A DNA stretch of 64,000 bases from Nansenia antarctica (lineage: Eukaryota > Chordata > Actinopteri > Argentiniformes > Microstomatidae), in contig OZ022341.1 of NCBI GenBank assembly GCA_963989245.1, positions 70,396,552-70,460,551 of the forward strand, in the 5' to 3' direction. Below are positions 55,953 through 64,000 of the stretch, piece by piece (the first letter of the stretch is position 1; every line of letters starts with the position of its first letter). The translations under genes and the position numbers were made by a program. The notes under the pieces are model-generated. The model worked only from the letters and a program-made list of their open reading frames with translations. It made no database searches and was not told the DNA's origin.

Positions 55953-56815
55953 AGACAACCCATAGTGTTGTACAGGATCCTTTATTCCAACTAACTGAAT
56001 GTTCCTTTATTTGGTGTCGCTGCTTCTTCCTCACAGTTACGATTATTGAAGTGACTGTCTTTCGCCCTGTAACCAGTTCTCTGAACATATTTGTGATTCT
56101 GCTTGTGTATGGAGGTCGATTTGTGTTTATTTGCAATAAAAAAAATATTTGTCTAAAACCAGTCAGGCCTTCTGTAACAATTTGTCACGCAGCTTTTTCA
56201 TCACACATTTTCCCACAATCTGATCTCTTAACATGTCATTTTCCAATGTACCGAAGTCGCATGATTTTAGATTTTAGACAGTTCTCTTAATGCGGTCACA
56301 AAAGCATAGGCTGTGTAGACTCATCAGGAAACTGTGCTCTCTGTCTCAACCTGTGTCTTTCCAAAACCACATGTGGTCATTTTCCAACAGATAAAAACAC
56401 ATGCACACCCCCAGGGAGAACAGATCACTACGGTCACAGGATCAGCTATCTTTGGCACCCCTGGAGCAGTTAGGGGTTAAATGCCTTGCTCAAGGGCATA
56501 ACGACAGTGGTACTGTAGGCACCTTAGATATGATCATATCTGGCTCCCTCCTCGATCGAACCTACAGATTCCTGGCCATCCTCTCTCACCTCTAGGCTAC
56601 CTGCCGCCCCACCATTGATAATTAAGTTTATAGTACTTATAGTAAATAATTGACCTATAGTAAATACTTTGTAAATATACTTTAATGTACAACATTGTAT
56701 GCCTACTCTAGGTGGTCAAATCTCTCTGGGAATGTTTTTTTATTAGACATGTCTGTCTAACTATTCACAACGACAACAATTCCTCATTATAATATTATTA
56801 TAATATTTATGTAGT
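55953..56815. other. Intergenic, one SINE-like repeat
   Basis: No gene. 56401-56615 carries GAGCAGTTAGGGGTTAAATG, CTTGCTCAAGGGCATAACGA and TAGGCTACCTGCCGCC, a widespread fish repeat that is a SINE-like element in reverse orientation. Confidence 0.6.
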
Positions 56816-57230
56816 GTATATACGTTTACATAATAGATACATCCTCAGATTCCTACTGATTACCCCCTATTTATATGTATGTCTATTTATGTCTCATTCT
56901 TGTTTTTTATTATCTTAGGACTGTTTTATTATCTTAGGACTGTGTTTTATTATCTTAGGACTGTGTTTTATTATCTTAGGACTGTATTTTATCATCTTAG
57001 GACTGTATTTTATTATCTTAGGACAGTGTTTTACGTCTGAGTGACAGCTGTCCTGCTCCCATGGCCTTAAACAATCCCAAGTCTGAAGGACTAAGGACCT
57101 TAAATAATCTGTAAATAATAATTATATAAATTAATAAATTCTGCTGCAATTTCTCTCATGCTTTTCCCTCTTTTTCCTCCCTTTTCTTCTTCCACCTCTT
57201 CTCACCTTCTACCCCCCCCCCCCCCCCCTT
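56816..57230. repeat. LINE-tail and duplicated upstream unit
   Basis: Six GTTTTATTATCTTAGGACT-type units, then GACAGCTGTCCTGCTCCCAT and ATGGCCTTAAACAATCCCAA, which recur at about 57795 and 26255. It is an extra, partial copy of the C1q upstream unit. Confidence 0.75.
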
Positions 57231-57232
57231 AA

Positions 57233-58035
57233 CAGACTATCGTTCCCCTCGCCTGGCCTAGAGGATAGTGAGTTGCACCAACCCCAAGTTTGTGTTCTCT
57301 GTGTGTGTATGCGTTTTTGTGTGTGTGGGTGTGGGTGATTTTACACGTGGGTGTGTGTGCACATGAGAGTGTGTGTGTGTGCACGTGCAGGTGTGTGTCT
57401 GTGTGGCTGTGTGTGTGTGCGCGCCGTTTTTTTTTTGCACATGGGTGTGTGTGTGTGTGTGTGCGTGTGTGTTAGTGTGATTGTAATAGCCAGCAGCTAG
57501 TAAGAGCCAGCATGGTGAGAGGAGGAGGAGGGAGAGAGAGAGAGAGAGAGAGAAAGGGGGGGGAGTGGAGAGAGAGAGAGATAACAAAGAAAGAGAGAGA
57601 GAGGAAGGGCAGAGAAAGGAGGGGGGGAGTGGAGAGAGAGAGAGAGATAAGGAAGAGAGAGAGGGGGGGGTGTCTAGGGGGGTGTAGCAGCTATCATCTC
57701 ATCAGAGTACAGTACTGTACAGGAGTCGCCCCCCTCCTTTGTGGTGTGATGTCATACCTCTGGGTCTACCTTTAAACAGCGCAACGTCTGAGTGACAGCT
57801 GTCCTGCCCCCATGGCCTTAAACAACCCCAAGTTTGAAGGTCTCGAAATAAGGACATTAAATGTCAGTGTCAGTGATCTGACACGTCGAGCTCAGTCATT
57901 GGCTGTGCCCTGCCACGTCCCCTTGAGGACACCTGTTACGGTTCCCATGTATTGGTTCTCCAGGACCAGAGGGTGTATAAAAAAGGGGGCTCATCCCAGT
58001 AGGCTACGTTAGTTCTGAAGAGACGTGGTTTCAGA
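57233..58035 (+). promoter_or_regulatory. Upstream region of the C1q-like gene
   Basis: Contains GT and GA repeats. A TATA-like GTGTATAAAAAAGG lies at about 57974, about 60 bp before the ATG, which suggests a TATA-driven promoter. The part 57233-57835 is duplicated at 25715-26345. Confidence 0.65.
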
Positions 58036-59969
58036 ATGAGGGGTGCTGTAGCTCTACTGGTGTCGCTGTTATGTCTGTCTGGGTCAGGGGCTCAGGGAGA
58101 GGCTGGGGGGGTCAGAGAGAATAACGTCCCTCAGCTGGGTCACGGGGAAGATGGAGAGAGCAGGGAGAGTTGGACCACCACGTCTGACCTCTGGGCTGAG
58201 CTAAGGGACCTGAGAGATATGGGGCACAACCTGGGAACCATCGTGGTCGAACAGAGGGTTGAGCTGAAGTATATGGAGACCAGATTGAGCACCAGTGAGA
58301 GCCAGGTGGACAACCTGAACAGAGAGAATGCAGGTAAGTTGTTACTGTATTGGTGTGGGTGTGTGTGTATGTGGGTGGATGCAGGTGTGTGTGTGTGTGT
58401 GTGTGTGTATGGGGGAGGGGGAGGGGGATACATGAATCACTCACATCATGTTTAGTGTATGATTGTAATTCTGCTTCCTTTATTTCCAGCTCAAGCAGCA
58501 GAACTGTCAGCTATGGGGGCCAGAGTGACAGCCAGCGAGGGTCAGGTGACTGAACTGAGAGGAGACGTGGAGGAGATGGAGACAGAGAATGCAGGCATGT
58601 ATAACGTAGAGATCTGCAGACCCTCAAACAGCTGCTCCTCCAGGTCCCCAATACCAGGCCTTCCTAGACAGCTAAGACAACAGCCTTCCTAGCCAGCTAA
58701 GACAACAGCCTTCCTAGCCAGCTAAGACAACAGCCTTCCTAGCCAGCTAAGGGAACAGCCTTCCTAGCCAGCTAAGGGAACAGCCTTCCTAGCCAGCTAA
58801 GGGCAGTACAGAGCCTGGACTCTTTTAAGACAGGCCTAAAAACCTGAACTGAGAGGAGACGTGGAGGAGATGGAGACAGAGAATGCAGGCATATATAACG
58901 CAGAGAGGAATATGTGTTGTAAAAGATTGTTTTAACATGAACATTAAGTGAAAAGCTACAGTACAGTCAGTACTTATATTTATAATTCCAGTTCAAGCAG
59001 CAGAACTGCCATGGGGTCCAGAGTGACAACCAGCGAGGGTCAGGTGGAGGAGCTGAAGAGAGTGAATGAAGGTGAGACAAACACTGACTTCCAGAACCGT
59101 GTTATTAAAAATAATTTCATACTTTACCCTACCCCCATGAGGTAATGTTCAGAATATATCTTTCCCAAAGTAGTGTATATCTTTAAACAATATCATCATA
59201 ATGAACAGTTTGGCCTGGTAAGATGGTATGCTGCTTTAAAGGAGATATCCATGTGTTATTCCCTTGTGTTCACAGAGAGACCAAAGGTGGCGTTCTCTGC
59301 TGCCCTAGGTGCTCAGATAGGACCTGTCTCTGGTCGTACCACTGTGGTCTACAAAAACATCATCACCAACATCGGCCAAGCCTACAGCTCAACCACAGGT
59401 ACTGCTGACACACAGCAACAGATATAAAATGATTGAATGATTGGATGAATGGATGGATAAAAACCTGTGTGAATCCCAAAATGATATACAAAGGTTATCC
59501 TGTTGGAAACAACATTACGACAACAGCTATGCAGGATGAACACAATAAAGTAATTATAAACATGTTATTTCCAGTGTGGGGTCATCAGCTACAGGGACTG
59601 TGTTCACCATTACTAACAGTCATGTTGCTCTGGTGTCCAGGAGACACAGACAGTGTTGATCTCTCTCTGCTTTCCTCTGATACAGGACTCTTCACAGCAC
59701 CAGTGAGAGGAGTCTACTACTTCAGACTCAACGCCTATGAAATCGACGGCTCAACATGGATTCCTCTGTTGTTGTATAAGAATGACCAGCAGATGATGTT
59801 TGTAGATCAGAACACTAATGCAGGGGCTCAGTCTGTATCCGGTGGGTTGACTCTCCAGCTGGAGGAGGGAGACTTGGCCGACATACGCCTTCGCTCAGGC
59901 TACAGCCTCTATGATCATAGTAGTGCTAATTACAACACCTTCAGTGGCTTCCTGCTCTTCCCTGTGTGA
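58036..59969 (+). CDS. Secreted coiled-coil C1q-domain protein
   Basis: Exons 58036-58333, 58490-58594, 59276-59398 and 59686-59969 join in frame to 810 nt (269 residues). Signal peptide MRGAVALLVSLLCLSGSG with cleavage after GSGAQG or so, then heptad-rich segments (VEQRVELKYMETRLSTSES and ELSAMGARVTASEGQVTELR), then a C1q domain from RPKVAFSAALG through TGLFTAPVRGVYYFRLNAYE to TFSGFLLFPV. C1q-domain proteins of this build assemble as trimers outside the cell, and many fish relatives act in innate immunity; the ligand here is unknown. The exon 2 donor is GC (GCAG/GCATGT). A further copy of the coiled-coil exon (58992-59071) carries a 4-bp deletion and fits only if skipped. I chose 59686 for the last exon because it gives the canonical TGLFTAPV join and has a strong polypyrimidine tract. 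Confidence 0.88.
58640..58802. repeat. 25-bp intronic minisatellite
   Basis: Five to six units of CCTTCCTAGCCAGCTAAG plus ACAACAG or GGAACAG, followed by a 50-bp fragment repeating the end of exon 2 (58843-58893). Confidence 0.92.
58992..59071 (+). pseudogene. Decayed duplicate of the coiled-coil exon
   Basis: 80 nt resembling exon 58490-58594. GAACTGCCATGG replaces GAACTGTCAGCTATGG, a 4-bp loss. Splice sites are intact, but its length shifts the frame; no alternative AG rescues it. Confidence 0.8.
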
Positions 59970-60043
59970 AGAGATCAGCTGTCCTGATGAATTCAGATGA
60001 AAAGAGTTCCAAAAGCTTCCAATGTTCCTCTGACAACTTGTCA

Positions 60044-60049
60044 TTAAAC
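60044..60049 (+). terminator. Possible ATTAAA polyadenylation signal
   Basis: 75 nt after the C1q-like stop. Confidence 0.4.
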
Positions 60050-60152
60050 ACGACCTAAGAGCAAACAGCACTGAGTCCTTGTGATGTATTGACGTGTGTG
60101 TTATCCCCAAAGTAACTCAAACCCAGAATGCAGAAGCATCCAACTGCAAACA

Positions 60153-61715
60153 GTAGGGATGTAACAATGCATCACGATGCAGTTAATTATCGCTACCAAT
60201 ATGAGACGATTCAAACCGGTGAAATTAAAAATGAATCGCGATACTCTTTTAACCCTTAAACACCGACCGCATTTTACACACATTGGAATATTATTACTTT
60301 TTATTATTAATACCGTAATTCCTAAACTAAATGTGCGATCGAAAACATTCCAACAGTTCCTGAAAGCAGAGAAGCTGCGCTTTCTACCCATATATGGTAA
60401 CTCAGAGCACGTGACTCATGGAGAGCTGAGGAGATCTGAAGAGAGAAGCGGCATTATGTCACGAAGGTCATCGAGTGTTACCAAACCACTCAAAAGGCAA
60501 AACCCAGAGAGCCAGTGTAACCCGTGTGTTACCCGGCCCACCAATGATCACATGACACAGGAGGGTGTAGAGATGATGTGGCCGTTTACTGGAAATGTGT
60601 TCAGCACAATATAGACAATGTGTCATCTACTGGTCTCTCAGTCATCACAGCATAATCTTGTAAAACTGTGGTTATCAATTGGATTGACGGTATAGTGGTT
60701 TTCTAATGAAATGAATGAAGCCTTATTCATTTATATATTTATCTACGAACCAACATCATCTTTTTTATATATATAAGAAATAGAACATATAGATGTGTGA
60801 GAAAATATACACCATTTGTAAAAATAACATCATTAATCTAACTAAACAGCGCCATCTGGTGGCGACAGAAAACTATGACGGACCTCTTAACAGTGGCTAA
60901 TGGCTAGCTGTTTAACACGACGTATATTCTATATTCAAAACGCGTAGTGCGACAATTCTTACCTGTAGAAATGTTCAGCACAATACATAGCATTAGTGTC
61001 AGCTACTGGTCTCTCAGTCATCTATGAAAACATAAGTATAACTTAGGTTATAAAAGAAACAGCTCAATGTCCTTTTAGAGACCAGCGGGGCTCCAACTGT
61101 CTTGTAAAACGGTGGCTAGCTCCCGGCTACCGGTCGCTTTATAGATTTCATAATACGACCAGTAGATGTCGCTATTTGAACACATTCCTGAGACTAACAT
61201 GAACATTTTTAGCAGGAATTTCACCATAACTAAACGATGTATTCTTAGAGGAAACAGGGCAAAACAATAAACCTAAAAGCCCCTCGGCTCACAAACTGCC
61301 TTGGATAGATGTAATATAGTTGATCTTTCAAATTGAACATATATTAAATATTAAATATTTAGCTAAATATTTTGTTTATGTGCAATTACACTTTCCACTT
61401 TACAAAAAACCTGTAAAATCCAATTCCATTTGTGTTTTTCTTCCCTTTAAACTGTTATTACACACTCATAATATACAGACATGTTAAATAACTGTTATTA
61501 CACACTCATAACATACAGTCATGTTAAATAACCGCCATATATTGAAAACTGAAGTAATCCTGGAAAAGGGCCCAAAGCACTTAGGCTACTCCTAGGACAT
61601 TTTCTGACATTTCATTTTGTTAAAAAATTGTGAGAAAATCGTATCCTGAACCCAATATCGTGAATCGTATTGAATCGTGAGTTGAGTGTATCGGTACATT
61701 GTGCGTGTGTGCGTG
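60153..61715. mobile_element. hAT-like element, degenerate
   Basis: Left end TAGGGATGTAACAATGCATC. Near the right side ATCGTGAATCGTATTGAATC and GTATCGGTACA recall typical fish hAT ends, but no clean terminus or duplication is seen. A frame at 60177-60614 has no recognised domain. Two blocks with CTACTGGTCTCTCAGTCATC repeat at 60630 and 61005. Confidence 0.5.
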
Positions 61716-61734
61716 TGTGTGTGTATACACAGTA

Positions 61735-62490
61735 TCACTCCACTCCTCCACCTCTGCTGGCCGCCTGGCACCACCGCCTCTACGTGGAGGCAGCAGTCGT
61801 GCTACTCAGTCACGACCTTTCACTGTCCTGGCGCCCCGCTGGTGGAACGAGCTCCCCACTGCTGTCAGGGCTGCAGAGTCTCTACCTATCTGCTGTCAGG
61901 ACTGCAGAGTCTCTACCTATCTGCTGTCAGGACTGCAGAGTCTCTACCTATCTGCTGTCAGGATTGCAGAGTCTCTACCTATCTGCTGTCAGGATTGCAG
62001 AGTCTCTACCTATCTGCTGTCAGGACTGTAGAGTCTCTACCTATCTGCTGTCAGGATTGCAGAGTCTCTACCTATCTGCTGTCAGGATTGCAGAGTCACT
62101 ACCTATCTGCTGTCAAGACTGTAGAGTCTCTACCTATCTGCTGTCAGGACTGCAGAGTCACTACCTATCTTCTGTCAAGATTGCAGAGTCTCTACCTATC
62201 TGCTGTCAGGACTGCAGAGTCACTATCTATCTGCTGTCAGGACTGCAGAGTCTCTACCTATCTGCTGTCAGGACTGCAGAGTCACTATATATCTTCCACC
62301 GTAGACTGAATTCATAAAACATAATAATATACTGTATATTGTTAGGTTAGGTATAGGTTAATAAAAACAAGTAGCATTGTAACTGCCAATGGCCTCTTTC
62401 TCAAGAGTGATGGATTGATGATTCATTTACCAAGAATGTATTTGTTGTAAGTCGCTTTGAATAAAGGCGTCTACTAAATGTCTAAAATGT
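61735..62490 (+). mobile_element. L2-type LINE 3' end expanded by a 31-bp repeat
   Basis: VLAPRWWNELPTAV and RAAESLPI match the C-terminus of L2-like reverse transcriptases and FHRRLNS closes it. Between them about 13 copies of a 31-bp unit (GACTGCAGAGTCTCTACCTA) have expanded. The tail GTAAGTCGCTTTGAATAAAG at 62450 is the L2/SINE-shared 3' end. Confidence 0.82.
61868..62290. repeat. 31-bp minisatellite open in all three frames
   Basis: Because 31 is not a multiple of three, each frame cycles through the same 93-nt sequence, and no stop occurs in any of them on the + strand. Confidence 0.93.
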
Positions 62491-62636
62491 AAACAACCCA
62501 TCCCCTCCCTGTGTGGAGGCCTTTAGGAACGAATGCTGCTTATATAACTCCTCTAGTTAAAGTCTAGTTTTTCTCTTCAATAGTTTAATTACTGAGTTTG
62601 TACTTAGTTTTTCTCATCATGGAGATCTGTGAATGT

Positions 62637-62890
62637 CTGTATGACTGCACTTATATAGCGCCTTATTCCAAAGCGCTTTACAACGGCCTCTCATTCACCC
62701 ATTCACACACCCATTCACACACCAATGGTGGCAAGCTACCATGCAAGGCACCGGCCCCGCTCATTGGGAGCAATTTTGGGTTCAGTGTCTTGCCCAAGGA
62801 CACCTCAACATGTGGCCAGCTGGGGTTCGAACCCCCGATCTGCTGACCATGCGATCATTAGACGGCGGCTCTCCCTCCTGAGCCACAGCC
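62637..62890 (-). mobile_element. SINE-like fish repeat, reverse orientation
   Basis: AGCGCTTTACAACGGCCTCT, CATTCACCCATTCACACAC, and near the end GGGGTTCGAACCCCCGATCT, a reversed B-box. Confidence 0.7.
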
Positions 62891-62899
62891 ACGTTGCTG

Positions 62900-63535
62900 T
62901 CATGAATGAATGAAATCATATTTTGCCGGGGATTTGTGTTGTGTTGTGTATGAGCATGAATCAGTCATCTCCTCTCCTATGAAACTATTCATTTTATTCA
63001 ATCGTGCTTTTACCAGTTGTATACAAAGTATGTACATCCAAAATAGTACGTCTTGTTTAACAAACTATGGGATCTTTATTTCTTAATAATAATATAATAA
63101 TATATTTACTGCATGTTATATAAAAGGAAAACATCACATGGGAGTATTAAGGAACATTAGCATGCTAGTTCAGAGGTAGTTACATTGTATGTACATCAGC
63201 TAGCAGGGTGAAAGGTCACTGGAGGACTCTAATGGCCCTTCTCCAGTCTGTGTGGTGGGTGGAGGAGGAGGAGGAGGTGTGTGGTGGGAGGAGGAGGAGG
63301 AGGAGGTGTGTGGTGGGTGGGTACATGAGTCCTTGTGTACTAAACGGGAGACTGCACTCTCAACACAACCAATCTACAAGCCCTCTCTGCTGACCATCGA
63401 ACAGTGAGCGTCTAAATAGTCTTTTACATTTATAACCTCTTCGCTTTGAAAAAAATTCTAAAAAAAATTCTACTATATAGTATTCCCCCCCCCCGCACTA
63501 GAACCATTGACTCCTCAGACGATGAAGTGATCGAA
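62900..63535. other. Intergenic, no gene seen
   Basis: AT-rich, with a GGAGGAGGTGTGTGGTGGG repeat at 63250-63325 and a C run at 63485. Confidence 0.6.
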
Positions 63536-63542
63536 TCTTTAA

Positions 63543-63828
63543 CACTAGAACAGCCGTGGGTGGGGTCATTTGACCAATGTGAGTAAAGAAAAATGTTAGA
63601 TCTTTTTTCCTAGATATGTGCGTTCTACCACCCCAGTATCCATACATTTTTAAAATAACATCAGGATAAGCTAGTATAAAGCTATTTTGCAGTTTTTCTG
63701 TATAGGAATCAGGCTAATTTACAAGCGGCGCCAACTAGTGGTCGTTGTGTGTAAATAGCAGCTTGAGCATTGTAAAGACCCCCGAGGCGGCTCTTATAGT
63801 AGGTAAAAAAGGCACGGCTGTTCTAGTG
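63543..63828. mobile_element. piggyBac-type MITE
   Basis: 286 bp. Inverted ends CACTAGAACAGCCGTG and CACGGCTGTTCTAGTG, flanked by TTAA at 63539-63542 and 63829-63832, the piggyBac target. Non-coding. Confidence 0.88.
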
Positions 63829-64000
63829 TTAAGAGGGAAGAGCGCTCTCTCTCCTCTCTGTGTTACCCTACGTTTAGACGCGGGGTACACATACTGCAGA
63901 TACTGTGTGCTCTCTATGTGGCAAACATGTACCCCTATGCAACACGTTACAACAACATCCTATATTTGATACACAGAATCCATGATCCAACGCTGATAAA

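Noticed and set aside
59641..59685. Longer last C1q exon starting after GTGTCCAG at 59640
   Set aside because: It is in frame but would insert about 15 residues (DTDSVDLSLLSS) before the conserved TGLFTAPV. The AG at 59684-59685 has the better tract and gives the family-typical join.
61670..62317. 215- and 207-codon Cys/Leu-rich repeat proteins
   Set aside because: They are alternative frames of a 31-bp minisatellite inside an L2 end.

Overview
The window is from a vertebrate nuclear genome, almost certainly a teleost fish. It holds intron-rich genes with GT-AG splice sites, a vertebrate-type UBA1, fish-type SINE and LINE tails, hAT, Tc1, pogo and piggyBac relics, and very dense CA/GT and CT repeats. 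That repeat density would suit a gadiform fish, but this is a guess. There is no bacterial-style organisation, operon or CRISPR array.

Layout. (1) About 1-24230, + strand: the 3' two-thirds of UBA1, the E1 enzyme that activates ubiquitin. Sixteen exons (648-23121) encode about 707 residues, from just before the second adenylation half to the C-terminal ubiquitin-fold domain, followed by a 3'UTR and an AATAAA signal. Its introns are full of nested transposons. Two exon edges have been copied into tandem arrays: the acceptor of the ATP-loop exon (2861-3242) and the donor of the exon ending in DQ (6687-7055, continuing at 8171-8225). (2) About 24.4-29.4 kb: minisatellite, LINE tails, a copy of the upstream region of the C1q gene, and a decayed Tx1-like LINE. 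(3) 29.4-37.8 kb: terminal-inverted-repeat elements, foldback elements and a SINE. (4) 38.0-40.8 kb: an intron-containing hAT-transposase-derived gene, probably broken. (5) 41-46.9 kb: an hAT element, a retropepsin-like fragment and intergenic DNA. (6) 46.9-49.7 kb: a SAM-like plus HECT (G2E3-like) gene with in-frame stops. (7) 50939-55352, - strand: an LTR retrotransposon of Ty3/gypsy type. (8) 57.2-60.1 kb: a secreted coiled-coil plus C1q-domain gene. (9) 60.1-64.0 kb: hAT, L2, SINE-like and piggyBac-type repeats.

The most unusual object is the LTR element. It has near-identical 208-bp LTRs, a 19-nt primer-binding site matching the 3' end of tRNA-Trp, and Gag and protease reading frames. 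Where reverse transcriptase, RNase H and integrase should be, it carries two in-frame tandem copies of a TET3-like (5-methylcytosine dioxygenase) fragment in one 563-codon open frame. That frame runs through a Pro/Ala linker into what looks like the end of Pol. The unoccupied target site is preserved in a duplicated segment near 44170. This looks like capture of a host DNA-demethylase domain by a retrotransposon. I know of no description of such an element, but I could not search.

Together the genes do not form a pathway. UBA1 and the C1q-like gene appear to be the only intact host genes. The hAT-derived and HECT genes look degraded, and the rest is layered mobile DNA whose order of insertion can be read from target-site duplications and paired empty sites.
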